64,000 nt of DNA from Pristionchus mayeri (lineage: Eukaryota; Nematoda; Chromadorea; Rhabditida; Neodiplogasteridae): the NCBI GenBank assembly GCA_036245805.1, contig BTRK01000004.1, positions 15,872,001-15,936,000 on the forward strand, read 5' to 3'. The notes under the pieces were generated by a model. The model saw only the letters and a list, made by a program, of their open reading frames with translations, did not search any database and was not told the DNA's origin. Numbering within the stretch: the first letter of the stretch is position 1; each line of letters opens with the position of its first letter. Positions 1 through 12,159 of this stretch are shown piece after piece. Both the position numbers and the translations under genes were made by a program.

Positions 1-1030
1 AATGAGTTGTCCAGTTCTTCGAAATCGGCCAATCAACTAATGGCTGTCGGCGGTTGATGAGGCCTTGGGAACACCATATTACTAGCGCTATGTTGGGCAA
101 ACTCGATCAATAGGGCTAGGACTGTTCACACCCGAAGTCTACAAAGGTCGCGATTAATCTGAATTTTGAATTGATCATAATTCCAGAACCATGATATCAG
201 CAAACTACTTCATATTTTTAAAGGACAATTAATGGGCATTCTAAATTACCTAGTCCAATAGTTCTGGTATCGAACGTCCACTTGAAAATGCCTCACAAGG
301 ACAGATCAACACCAGTTGTAATTTTGCGAATATGCATTTGCCGGGGTTTTACAAGTGCGGATCGATTAATAAAGAAAAGGTGTTGCACATTCTGAAGTAC
401 CATTCCATCCTAGAATACAGTTAAATTTAGGAGCCCTTTCATCTACCTGTTCAGGAATACGGTGCTTCGAAATCGGGATGTAGAGAATCGAACGCCGAAA
501 ACGGCACTTTTTACAATTTCATTTCACTCACACATGTGGCAAACATTTTTTTTCACCATTAACTGAACAAGCAACTCTTACCCTATTATTGATATAGTGG
601 GCTAATTCGGTAGGACACTGATACTCGAGGGGCAGGGTTCAATCGAAAAGACTATTTTTGCGTGTTTTGATGTGGAAGTGATTTTCTCAGGCACACTATG
701 AGCTATATTGGCTAAAAACATATTATTGTAGTCTACTAGCAAGTCCTTAACTACAACCATGAAGGAATGCCAGGCAGTCAAAGTACACCGGAAGAATCTA
801 CGAAAATTGAATAGTCAGAAACTTTTGCATCAACCTAATAATTTTACCCCTGGGTGCAAAATTACTCAAAAATTCATTGATATAAAAGTACTCAAAACAG
901 ACGCGAAGGACATCAGAATGCGAGAATTTATGAAGTCGATTTTTTCAAACTTCTGATTTAGGTACCGTAGAGCACCTTATTCGAACGATGATCCAAAGTT
1001 ATTGAAGAATCTGAATGAAAACCATAGTTA
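1..1030. other. No gene recognised
   Basis: AT-rich sequence with only short open frames and no splice-bounded coding pattern on either strand. I searched the minus strand for the missing 3' exons of the NHR at 3.0-6.8 kb (a helix like LGLAFWS, or an end like DTVTYxLQV) and did not find them. Confidence 0.5.
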
Positions 1031-2260
1031 ACCGGCTCGGTAAGATTCCAGTACATGCCGGACATCATGATCTCCGATCTGGACCAAACTTTTTTTCTGG
1101 ATACCCCCATGGGTCCTCATCACTAAATGAAGTACTATTTGGGTCATGCTGTTGAAACATAGAAATGCCGGGTTACCAAAATATTCAAACTCGAAATTCA
1201 GCAAAAATAAATTATGAGATCTAGGTCCGAAGTTAGTGTGGTTTATTAGCATACTACCCTAGATGACAAAAACGCGATATATTGCGATCCTGTAATTCAA
1301 TCGCAAACTGGTTTTTCATGTTCGAAAAATCAGTTTTATTTTTTTATAAATTTTAAATCAAAAATCCGCAAACAAACGAATATGCCATGTTGTAGAGCAT
1401 AAAATTCTGCGTCGAGTAAGCCTAAAAAGCTCTAAAAATTTTGGGGCCTGTTTTGAGATAATTAGCCCCGAAAGTAGATCAAAATTAAAAATTTCTCGGA
1501 ATCACCTTATCATTAGGCCCATTTTGTAGAGCTCGTCGAGCTGATCAATGTTGATGTTTACCATTTTTTATGCTTTTTTGTTCCCGATGAGTTATGAACT
1601 ATAGAAAACACGAAAAAACGCCCTATTTTTGACTGTAGAAAGAAATGCGGAAAATGGCTCTTTTTTCGTGTTTTCTAGAGTTCATAACTCATCAGGAACA
1701 AAAAAGCATAAAAAATGGTAAACATCAACATTGATCAGCTCGACGAGCTCTACAAAATGGGCCTAATGATAAGGTGATTCCGAGAAATTTTTAATTTTGA
1801 TCTACTTTCGGGGTTAATTATCTCAAAACATGCCCCAAAATTTTTAGAGCTTTTTATTCTTACTCGACGCAGAATTTTATGCTCTACAACGTGGCATATT
1901 CGTTTGTTTGCGGATTTTTGATTTAAAATTTATAAAAAAATAAAACTGATTTTTCGAACATGAAAAACCAGTTTGCGATTGAATTACAGGATCGAAATAT
2001 ATCGCGTTTTTGTCATCTAGGGTAGTATGCTAATAAGCAACACTAACTTCGGACCTAGATCTCATAATTTATTTTTGCTGAACTTCGAGTTTGAAAATTT
2101 TGGTAACCCGGCATTTCTATGTTTCAACAGCATGACCCAAATAGTACTTCATTTAGTGGTGAGGACCCATGGGGGTATCCAGAAAAAAAAGTTTGGTCCA
2201 GATCGGAGATCATGATGTCCGGGCACAACAGGCAAACCCTCGAATCTTACCGAGCCGGTC
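1031..2260. repeat. Large fold-back (inverted repeat), about 590-bp arms
   Basis: The left arm, about 1031-1618, is the near-exact reverse complement of the right arm, about 1651-2260, with a loop of roughly 30 bp. The outer ends read ACCGGCTCGGTAAGATTC and GAATCTTACCGAGCCGGT. The open frames read from the two arms (1028-1252 minus, 2027-2215 plus) encode the same nonsense peptide, which is an effect of the palindrome. No transposase is seen. Likely a non-autonomous fold-back transposon. Confidence 0.9.
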
Positions 2261-2339
2261 TCTTAACCTACTCCTGATAAAGTGATTGGCTTATTTTTTT
2301 TTAAATTTTAGGGACTTTGATGGGCAAATGATGCATTTG

Positions 2340-2945
2340 AGTGCCTGGGAAGCAGGCGACGGGCCTGGGTAGCTTTTTATGTTAATTAAGGAATCTGGGA
2401 AGCCCATAATGGGACATGGGAACCCTGTTATTGTACCCAGCCAGGTAATTGTTGGAGCTGGGTAGCCTGTGTTGGGACATGGGATTTCAAACGGATCAGT
2501 TTTGGAACGTGGGTAGCCTCTGAAGGGTCCGTAGTGGCTTTTTGTGGTACTTGGGTAGTCTCTGATAAGATAGGTGTCCCCACCTTATATATTTTTGGGA
2601 AAAGGGTCCGAGGCCTGGGGTATGGATATTGAATCAGAGCCAAAAACAAAAATATTTTGCTGTAATTATAAAGTATTCAATGCCGAAAACGGCTCATTCG
2701 GTATCCTGGACCCAAGCCTAGTTTGTTGTTCAAGATTAGGACCCTGGTATCATCAGAGACTACCCAAGCACCGCGTAAAGCCACCCCGGTCCCATAAGAG
2801 GCTACCCAAGTTCCAAAAATGACTCCTTGTAACACGGCGATCATTCGTGTCACTGCAAATCCACGTATAGGGGGTCATGGAATGTGCATTTCCATGATAC
2901 CCTATACGTTGAAACTCATGATCACCAGGTCACCCCCCCCCCTAT
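2340..2945. repeat. Second fold-back plus C-run repeat fragment
   Basis: Around 2500-2580 the plus strand carries TGGGTAGCCTCT and ACTTGGGTAGTCTCTGATA; at 2735-2830 the same phrases appear in reverse complement, so the stretch folds back. It is followed at about 2861-2945 by a sequence containing AACGTATAGGGTATCATGG-type blocks in inverted order and a C-run. The same blocks occur in the TIR element at 10.7 kb. This repeat lies exactly where the missing 3' exons of the neighbouring NHR should start. Confidence 0.75.
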
Positions 2946-3000
2946 TCGAAACTATTGAATATGGTGGAACACTTTTCTTAGAAGACAGTAAGTAAATAAC

Positions 3001-6000
3001 CTGATGGCATCCTCTCTAGTCCTGGTGCTCGGCGTGTCTACGGTAGAATAGAGAGGAGTGTCGGATAGGAACTCATCGATTGTGTCGATGTCGAGATAGG
3101 TCGAATAGCTAGCGAAACACCTGAAATGCGCTGAATAAAGTTTGAAAGTTGATATCGAAGTTTTGCCATTCTACCTGGAGTTTCCCTTGTCTGGAAAGTG
3201 TAAGAATGGAGATATCATTAATACAATTTTGAACGCTAATGCTGTTTCAGTATTTAATACCGACTGGATCGATGGGATAAAAAAATGAAAAAAAATGTTT
3301 TTATAGAAATAACGCACATGCTCTCACGCTCGGGCAGCAGCTTGTGCATACGGTAAGACGAGTCGAGTGTGGTGAAGAATGGATAGAAGTTGCGCACGAG
3401 AAGAGTCTAAAAATTCTTTAGTAACAAATTATTTAAACAAAAATAAAAAACGAACCGGCGAAAACGATTTCATTAACCAAAGAACAGATAGTTTCAGTAC
3501 GATCTGTCGCATTTCTTCATATGTTTCATAAAATGTAAGCTGTCTCGCAAAATACCTGTTCCTGACTGCTCAATGTCTTGAACTCTTCAAAGGCAGTCGA
3601 GGCGAACTCGAAGATTGACGATATGAGAATTTTCGTGACTTGATTCATCATCCCGTACTTCATCGGAACAACTATCTGAATTTTCCGTAATTAAAAAAAG
3701 TGTTTTCTTTCTCAAAAAAAGTCCCAGGCGCTGCACAAATAGAGACAGCTCCTCACTTCTCACTTTACCATCACCTCCATGAAGTATCGCTGCTAGAAGT
3801 TACGATAACACCTCACAATTACACAATCATGAAAAAACGGAATTTCGTCCAATCAGGCTTTCCGAGAAAAAAAGCTCATCCAAGCCGGCTAGCCGAGTCC
3901 TTTCTTCCATTCCTTCTCACCATTCCATCGACGATGATACCCTGGTCGGCGGACACATCAGCGCGCGTGCTCAGCTCGCTAGTGCGCCGAATCGTGTTCA
4001 TCAATCTGAATTAACCTTAGAACTCTTTTATTTGAGATCTCATCTCTAAAACATTTTTTCTGTGGAATTACTTAAAATGTACGGTAAGACAAATACGAAA
4101 AATAAAGAAATGGAGTTTACGAATGGCCTCTTCGCACTGCGGCGATAACGTCGTGATCCTGTCGGATTTTCCTCGTAAGCGGAGGTGCAAATCTGTAACT
4201 GGGAATTTCAATTTTTTTTAAATTTTATATAATTTTATCGGTTGACGATGTTTCATCTTTTTGGTGAAGATTCACTATATCCAGTCATTCATACTATAGT
4301 TATAAAAAGAACCTGTCACACAAATTATACTATTATAACCTTGCAACTTACTGAATCACGTTGGTCTTGCTTGTGGAGGGCACGTTCTCTTCCTCAGTGA
4401 GCAGAGTCGGATCGATGCGCCAATCGTTGCGAGGTTTCTGAATTTAATGGATAAACGTTGTTATTATTAGGTTGTAACATAAGTTTTGTCGCATTTCGGA
4501 GGTTCACAATATTTCCATGAAGGATACTTCTCAAACATTATCAATGCCTGACCTCCTAGTATATGTTTGGGGTGTTCATGCACATTCAAACCATAGGGTA
4601 GAGCTGAACTGCGCACGCTGGCTATGCGAAAAATATTAATATGAACTGATTTAAATTTGGTGCAGATTTTTTTAATTCGTTTGATCAGGTGCTAGTTCGC
4701 AGAGATGAATAATGAACCAAACTTCTACAGCATGGTGATATACCCCGTCAATGCTCTTTCAAAATATACGCCAGATATGGTGCTATGTTGAGCGGAATCA
4801 AAGATATACTTCACTGAGTGTAAGGTTAGCCGCTGATTCGTAGCCAACTTGACCAACTCTTCTGAATCCAGAATTACAACAACACTGACTAACATAAGTG
4901 CGTTCCAATTACCACTCATGGAGGTATAATTTATCATTAAACAAGTGAGAGAAAGAACACTCCACTTGTGGGAAATTTGAATTTTTATTAATTCAATTCG
5001 CGCACAATTTTACCAAAATATGCAAGTTTAGGTGTTTCGAATTAAAGATTGTCATTCAAAAGCTATTTATTTCCAAACTTATCCCAAGTAGATACTAGTA
5101 AGGGAAGGGTTTATGGTTAGGATGGACACAACAAATCAGATATTGAACATGTGTGCGAGGTAGGAATATGAACAAAGTGCCGATTTCATTAGTTTAATTT
5201 ACATACCATCGTTCTGAATGGAGCCACTTATCTCAACAGAACCCAATCTACCCCAAACTTTGTCTGCATACTGACCACTTTGGGTGAACTATATTCCACC
5301 ACTATTTGGATCTGGATATCTATTGAGAAGAAAATTCGGCTTGCGAAAGTTTTCGCGACCGTCACCAACCATCCACATTATACAAACTCGTCTACATTTC
5401 TAGAACGATTTTCGTTTGTCATTATCCGTGAGTGGTTCAAAATTATGCACATATGTAGTACTTTACGCAAATCACACAAAATCGGCATAATTTATCCTTT
5501 TCAAGAAGAGCTGATGCGTGAAAATGATTTGTAATCCTTATCTCAGTACAACTTTGTCTGACTAATGTGCCTCCTCAACTGCCTTGACAGGACTGAAGTA
5601 AAGCGCGTAAGAAAGAGTACGAAGGCCCTCACTGACGATGAATAACGAAATTGAGATTAAATTAATTCAAAGAATTTCTGAGGTTAAAATGCATAAGAGA
5701 TTGGACGCGACAAAACTTATGTTACAACCTGATACATTTATTCAAAAATCGAGGAACGCACGAGAAGAGGAATTTAGGTATTTCAGGACCACATTATGTG
5801 TGTTCAACGAGATGGGCAGCGGTGAAGGAAATTTTTAGCGATGCTCATACGTGCTTCAAGTTTTTATGCATAGCTCATGCATATTGGCTTTTCGAAATGA
5901 ACTTTGTTTTCAAATTTATGTATTCAGCGTGAAATTAAATGCTTATCTCACCTTGCTCTCTACAAGCACAGCTCTGATGCGGTCGTAGCGACACTTCTTG

Positions 6001-6795
6001 CAGCAGTATTTGTCATCTGGAAACGTGACCTCGTGATATAGCTTTTGCGATTCTTTCCCGGCAACATTCTCTGATAATGTGTGCTCATCACATCTGGTTT
6101 CTGAGATGATGTCAGTTTCTAGTTTGGAAGGAAGACATTAAGTCGGATGAGATCTATTTCGTAATACACTCTCTGGTAGTTGTCTCGCGCAGCCTGAGTA
6201 TTCATCCGGCAGAAAGCATCAAGCGACTCACTCTTAGTGGTGTCGCACTGCAGAGATCCGGTCCTACATACGAGCGGTCGCTTTCGCTTGGAAATCCGTC
6301 TGTAAGGAAATTATCCAATTATTCTTAGATCTTGAAATACAAACATTTGAGAATCAAATATGAACTAGAAAGGTGATAACTTTCAAAAACAAATCTCAAA
6401 TTTGAACTATAGCAAGACTAGCACGTGTATAAAGCCTGTAGATTGAACTATTAGCAATAATGATCGTACTTGTAGAAGATGGCGCATGCTCGGCAGGCGT
6501 CGACACCCATGTGCACGTAGCGCGTTGGGCCACCGCAAACGAGGCAGTCCCGAACATAAAAACCCTGTTTCGACATTTGTTTTTAAATGCTTTTAATTGC
6601 TATATCATCTAATGACAGCGCAGTGCGACAAGATGATCGATCTCTCTTTCTCTGCACTCTCCCGCATATCGAATTTCATGAAAATCATTCATTACTTATT
6701 TCGTAAAAAAAATAAATTTAAAAAAAACTTACGTTAACCTCCTTGGCTGTGATCTCCTCTTCATCAGCCATTGATGGGGACTCCTGTTTGGGCAT
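3001..6795 (-). CDS. Supplementary nuclear hormone receptor (type B), 3' truncated
   Basis: Exons, in transcript order: 6795-6733, 6564-6470, 6299-6232, 6016-5952, 4437-4352, 4192-4121, 4005-3921, 3675-3556, 3406-3318, 3120-3001; all phases agree. The DNA-binding domain has both C4 fingers (CLVCGGPTRY, GVDACRACAIFYK, then C-x5-C-x9-C-x2-C ending YCCKKCRYDRIR). I took the acceptor at 6016 because it gives the canonical 9-residue spacing. The ligand-binding domain includes FEFASTAFEEFKTLSSQEQ and FASYSTYLDIDTIDEFLSD, equivalent to helices 3 to 5. The 85, 120 and 89-nt exons match the plus-strand type-B genes at 38.7-51.7 kb. The expected LGLAFWS, LLCLLQDL and DTVTY exons (about 115 codons, including the AF-2 helix) are absent; fold-back repeats begin there. 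Either a pseudogene or an allele broken by rearrangement. Start choice: ATG at 6795 opens MPKQESPSMADEEE. Confidence 0.75.
4468..5733. mobile_element. Degenerate mariner-like element (about 1.27 kb)
   Basis: Starts TAGGTTGTAACATAAGTT and ends with the reverse complement of CAGGTTGTAACATAAGTT, with matching inverted repeats of about 25 bp ending in TTTTGTCGC. Length and TIR form fit the Tc1/mariner superfamily (mariner elements are about 1.3 kb with TIRs starting like TTAGGTTGG). No uninterrupted transposase is visible. It sits in an intron of the truncated NHR, between exons 4 and 5. Confidence 0.75.
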
Positions 6796-7524
6796 TTTGC
6801 CGGCTGGAACAGAGTAGGGATTGGGGACGCACATTTCCCGCTCGGGGAACGGATCGCGAATGAGAGAAGAACACAAAAGGAATTCGAAATAGTGCTGATG
6901 GATAGAAACTAGGGAGCGAAAGGGGCGCCGTATCGCGTTGCCTCGTTGTGACCTCATGCGCTCTTTCTCTGGCAGCCTCTCTCTCGTTCTCTCTTTCTCT
7001 CTTTCCCTCCCATTGTCTCTCTCCCCTCCTTCCTTCACCTGGCTCGATACTTGCGTGTCTTTCTCCCTTCCCTCCTCTGTTATCGCTCAACTCGTAGTTT
7101 GTAGTCAAACACGGGCGAGAAGGGGAGGAGGTACACATTTGAGCAGAGATTTGAACGAGAATTGTATTCCGTTTCACGTTCTTATTCAAGTGGGGTAGTA
7201 AATAATTATGAGGGAGAAATAATCAGAGAAATTGTCGTGTTTTTAAACTAGCAAAAGAGGAAGGTGTAACAGTAATTGAAAAATAGTTTTAAAATGTGTA
7301 AATGTATGCGAACCTCACTAATACAGTCGCAGAGGAATTATTCCTACCGAGTTTGCTATGCAAATAAACCGTTTTGCATTGTTGATAAATCTCCCAATGA
7401 ACAAAATTCTTAAACAGCAACACAATTCCAACACAATTATTGCCTTTATTTCTAGAAATAATTGACAATTTGAGCAATGAATGATCTCAACGATAAATGC
7501 CAAAAATATTACAGAACCAAAGAA
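6796..7524. other. 5' flank of the truncated NHR; CT-rich tract
   Basis: No separate gene. About 6960-7060 is a strongly pyrimidine-rich tract on the plus strand (repeated CTCTCTTTCTC). The minus-strand open frames here come from that low-complexity tract. Similar CT/GA tracts lie upstream of several other genes in the window (about 22,620-22,710 and 31,850-31,970). Confidence 0.5.
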
Positions 7525-8464
7525 CATATGACGCCGGTTGCCTAAGAATCAAACAAGGTATGGCACATCAAATTTTCGAAAACTTGTGAACAGGGGTTAT
7601 TGAGGGTGATGATCATTATGGTCACCTTCATTTTGCGCCAACTCGACCGGTTGAGCCAGGCTACATACACCGGTCTATCCATAACTCGTTAACCGGTTGA
7701 CTAAAATGCATGAAATTAGGACTGTGTTCAAATAAGCCGGTAAGAAGAATTCTGAAATTGAATTGGCATTTTTTCATGATATGTTAATTAAGTAAAAATT
7801 TTAATCTCGAATATAAGGTTCGGGCCAAATGGAGAGTGGTACAGTAAGACGCGCCTTGATCACACGATCATTTTTCGTATGCTATGTATGGAATTATAAG
7901 TAGGCACTTTTTTGCTATCCCTACTTTGTAGCGCTACTCTACGTTCTGCACCGCACGAAATAGAGGATGGGCCAATAATGTTCACTTCATTCCTCGCTCT
8001 CTGCGCAAATTGCGCGGTGCAAAACGTAGAGTGGCGCTACAAAGTAGGGATACCAAAAATGTGCCTACTTATAATTCCATACATAGCATACGAAAAATGA
8101 TCGTGTGATCAAGGCGCGTCTTACTGTACCACTCCCCCTTTTGGCCCGAACCTTATATTCGAGATTAATATTTTTACTTAATTAGCACATCATGAAAAAA
8201 TGCTAATTTAATTTCAGAATCCTTCTTACCGGCTTATTTGAACACAGTCCAAATTTCATGCATTTTAGTCAACCGGTTAACGAGTTATGGATAGACCGGT
8301 GTATGCAGCCTACATGCAGCCTGGCTCAGCCGGTCGAGTTGGCGCAAAATGAAGGTGACCATAATGATCAGCACCCTCAATAACCCCTGTTCACAAGTTT
8401 TCGAAAATTTGATGTGCCAGGACCTTCACAGCGATGTTCGATTCTTGGGCAACCAGCGTCATAT
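7525..8464. repeat. Large fold-back, about 420-bp arms
   Basis: Ends ATATGACGCCGGTTGCC and its inverted counterpart GGGCAACCAGCGTCATAT. The arms stay complementary almost to the centre near 7985 (for example ATCGTGTGATCAAGGCGC on the right arm). The arms contain ACCGGTCTATCCATAACTCG. No coding capacity. It lies just downstream of the first type-A NHR. Confidence 0.9.
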
Positions 8465-8661
8465 CTGTTTTCCAACTTCACAATGTATAATAAAAATTTA
8501 TATTTACAATCGTCACAATCATCGATGCGATCCAGTATTATTTTATGTTTTCAAAAATATAATTGGGATCCCTTCCCAGGTTTTAACGAATCTGCAATTT
8601 AGCATCTTGAATCTTGATCTGAATCTAGATTCTTCATCTCGTTTGTTACTTATTGAAGACT

Positions 8662-11600
8662 TCACAGCTTGATCTGCAGCACAATCTGCAGGAACGCCGC
8701 GTCGGCGTGCAGCATGTCCAGCAGGTTGTATGTCTGGATGTCCTCGGCCATCAGCGCGTTGCCTTCCTGAGACAGTCACATACCAAACCTAGCATACTAC
8801 TGAACATACTTCACATACATACTACTCACATTACTGAACCGCTGAATTGAAAGGTACCCGAGAATCAAAACACACATTGGCCTTCGGCCTTCGGGAGAAT
8901 GTGGGTTTGCAATGCAGGAGGCATCACGATTACTCAAGGAAATATACAAACTATCACCTGGATAATGTGCTCGAGCGTCATGAGGTTGCCCATGCGCACG
9001 GAGAAGTCTTCCAGATGCAGCTCCTCGACATAATAACGTCGAAGATCAGCGTAGATTTCCTTTCGAATCTGACAGTCAGATGTCGATATGGGAAAATCCG
9101 GTGCAGCCTTCGGCAGGCACCGCGGTCGGATCAGAACCTTGGGTCACAAAATGTACCCAAATATTTCCCCAGTATCTTGGCAAACACACGGCTGTTAGTT
9201 CTCGAGAATGTCAACAAAACGAGGGTGTTCATCCGGTGAGAGTTTTTTGTCGATAAATGTGCCCCCGTCTGTTCATTGCACTCGCTCTCTGGACCGGTCG
9301 ATCGGTGAGAGAGAATTTAAAATGAAGAGACGAGGGCCTGTATAATTCTAGGTGTTACCTTTTCAGCCATCTGCAAAAGGCGCTCGGGCACAGCGTGACT
9401 CGGATCTTTAAATAAGGACAATGCAACTCTATGACAGATAGTTTATATTGAAACTGGAATAAACTGTTAAAATCTGCTATGCTGTTTGCAGATCTTTCCA
9501 ATATTTTGTCAACGTTTCTTTAAAACGGTACCAATCTGCCAGTGCGCTAGTCCCAGCAGCGCGTGGATCTCCATCTCGGTCAGTGACATCTTCCCGAGCG
9601 CCGGTCCCACAATGCCCGTCAGCCTGTCCAGGCAATACGCCAGTGACCTAAACGTTTCTCTCACATCACCATACATTGTGCGCCTACATCTGCAATTCAA
9701 GGACCGTCACTGCTGCGATCTGTAAGTTCTAAGTGTATATCTAGATATGTATGTTTTTCTAATCCGTTTACTTGACGATATCGGCGTGGCGCGCACTCGG
9801 ATTTGCGTCCTGGATGAGGAACTTGAGATTGTCCCGGTCAACGCACGACGTCAGCGTCACCATGTACCTGAAGGAGTACTTGTTGTTGCTGTTGATGTTG
9901 TTTGTTGTTGTTTTTCAAACTTACATCGGTCCTTCCAGCGAGCCGAAGGTCTGCAGGGTGAAAATTGCCGCCTCGAGCAGATAGACGCGCACCGCGCAAC
10001 TTTGCAGCATCAGGAACTGCAAAATCCTTGAAAATGGGTTCAAATTTAAACTTTTACTCAAAATGGATATGATTTTAAAAACTAGTAGAAATTTAGTTTC
10101 ATTTATATTTTTAAAAATAAAAGAACGCACTTTCTCCTCGATCGTTAGCTGTGTGTGTTCAGGAAATGCCGATTCGGCGTACTGGAAGTACTAGAGTTAA
10201 AAGTGTAAAGGTGATTCCACTTAGTCATCAGCCTAGGCAGAGCCGTCGGGAGAGGCCTGCTGCTTGCTAGGATAACGCATCTTACAGAGCCTACATTCAC
10301 CTGGAAGTAGTCGCTGGCGTACATCTTCAGGCAGTCCATCAGGAAGGACCAGGAGCACAATTCGAGGTCCTCGATGTTGTGCTCGACCCGAATGTGGTCT
10401 CGCAAGGAAAAGGGCCTCGAGGAGAATTCCTCGCGCTTGCGAAGCGACACCGCTGCACTGAAAATCGATGTGTCTTGCCCCAATTACTATTTTCCCGACA
10501 ACGATGCTAATTTCTCACATCAGTGTGGCCCGCAAAATCTGCTTTCGAAAATTTTGATTTTGTGCTTTTGAGCTTTCCGAGTCTCTTCCCCCCTCCCCCT
10601 CCCATTTCCCTACATTTCCTCATTCCCAATTTCCCTCTCTCGAAGGCGCAGTGTGGTAGGGGAAATTAGGGGATAGGAGAGGAAAGAGACATTATGATGA
10701 CCCCTCGGGGGGGGGGGGGGGGGGTGACAACTGGTAAAACGACAACTGGTAGTCTTGTTACCAGGCGATCATAAGTTTCAACGTATAGGGTATCATGGAA
10801 ATGCACATTCCATGAACCCCGGGTCGTTGATTTGGAGTAAAACTCATGAACGCTTTTTAGGAGGACTTGTATGTGCAAATGTAGGGGAGCACATACTGAT
10901 TACAATGGAACAACTCCCAAGTCGCTGCACCATATTGCAAGTGAACGGCGACGAGTTTACCAGTTGTCGTTTTACCAGTTGTCACCCCCCCCCCCCGACC
11001 CCTCACACGTGTGCACACACACATCCAGCTCAAAACCTTTTTAAAAATAACATTGTCGAAGCAGGCTCGCAGATCTATTCGCAATAATGATATAAACTAA
11101 CTGCCAAATATAATCACAAATTTCGTTAAGAGCGTCAAGAACACGACCATCATTGAATACTCACTTGTGAGCATTGGTGATTCTGCGTAGGATCGACTCT
11201 CCTGGAGTGACTGGCGGTGAGGGCTGATAGGGAGATGAAGATGGGCCGGGTTCCACCCCGGTTAACATCTGGCTCATCTTCTTCTTCCGGGGATCTTCCA
11301 AGGTCATGCCGAGGTCCTTGCACTTCTCGTAGCGACATCGTCGACACATGAAGCGCTCGCCTTCAACGATGACACTCTTGGCATAACAAATCTAAATTTT
11401 GTGCCACCGAGCATGTTATAACGTACGTTTAATGATGTAATTGTTTAAAATGTAATTTGTTTGTTAACCAAATGCCGAAAAGTTCGCTTGCTCACACTTA
11501 GAAAGTCGTTTAATCTAAACTCACTTCCATAGGCAACGATCCCATCTGTATCGAGTTCTCTTGACCACTATAGAATGCCCACTATTGCCCACATCTAGTT

Positions 11601-12159
11601 CAGATCCAGGACAACTTCTCGGAACATTTTTGTGTATCTTCAGAGTTCCCATGAAATTCGATTGTCATAACATTCTGATAAAGTCCGCGTGCCTCAATAG
11701 TGCAAAAGTGTCGATAACAATCACTGATAGGCACACGTGACCAACACTCTATTGCTCATGAGTTCACAGATTACCTATATGATGCAGTCTTGTTTGCAAC
11801 CACTTCCTAATGTTTGAGCGGACGGTTACCTAACGTAACACGATTTTCTGTTTTGAGATGGGTGGGGATTGCAAGGGAAACATAATCGATCGCTCACTCT
11901 TGCTGATTTTGCATTTTCGACTTCCCTGCCTGCAGGCCAACTTCTTGCTCGTCGACACAGTTCGCTTGTAGAATTCCGCGCATGCTCTGACATTTTCAAA
12001 TTGATTTTGAGACCGGAATCTTGAGTGTAAAAGTGAATTATTTTTGCAAATTATAAATACGAAAAAGTGTGCTGACCTGCACGAGTCGATTCCGAAGTGG
12101 GAGTAAATAGTCGGGGCGCCGCACACAAGACAGGTCTTAGCAGCAAGCACCGCCGGCAT
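8662..12159 (-). CDS. Supplementary nuclear hormone receptor, type A copy 1
   Basis: Eleven exons: 12159-12077, 11986-11898, 11360-11165, 10457-10301, 10181-10131, 10016-9925, 9867-9772, 9647-9532, 9405-9359, 9068-8958, 8766-8662, giving 380 residues in phase throughout. N-terminal C4 DNA-binding domain: CLVCGAPTIYSHFGIDSC, CRACAEFYKR, CRQGSRKC, then CRRCRYEKCKDLGM; spacing is canonical (C-x5-C-x9-C-x2-C). A basic, proline-rich hinge follows. The ligand-binding domain has SWSFLMDCLKMYASDYFQ, LQSCAVRVYLLEAA, ALLGLAHWQIG and a C-terminal helix ending LQIVLQIKL. Stop TGA at 8664-8662. As an NHR it should act in the nucleus as a DNA-binding regulator; target and ligand are unknown. Closest relatives are the next two genes, in tandem on the same strand. 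A hAT-type element lies in intron 3. Confidence 0.9.
10707..10996. mobile_element. 290-bp TIR element with perfect 8-bp target duplication
   Basis: Flanked by identical octamers GACCCCTC at 10699-10706 and 10997-11004. It begins with a G-run followed by TGACAACTGGTAAAACGAC and ends with the inverted counterpart GTCGTTTTACCAGTTGTCA plus a C-run. An 8-bp target duplication is diagnostic of the hAT superfamily among common DNA transposons; this copy is far too short to be autonomous. It lies in intron 3 of type-A NHR copy 1. Internal blocks such as AACGTATAGGGTATCATGG also occur near 2.9 kb. Confidence 0.85.

Noticed and set aside
3450..3535. Extra ligand-binding-domain exon (minus strand, reading LKLSVLWLMKSF)
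   Set aside because: It resembles a receptor helix, but the related genes join the flanking exons directly, so it is most likely intronic.
5952..6118. Long version of exon 4 of the truncated NHR (acceptor at 6118) adding about 34 residues to the second zinc finger
   Set aside because: The acceptor at 6016 is good and gives the canonical C-x9-C spacing, so the expansion is more likely intron.
6718..7198. Open frames of 86-141 codons near 7 kb
   Set aside because: Low-complexity CT/GA tract; only the part from 6795 down is the NHR first exon.
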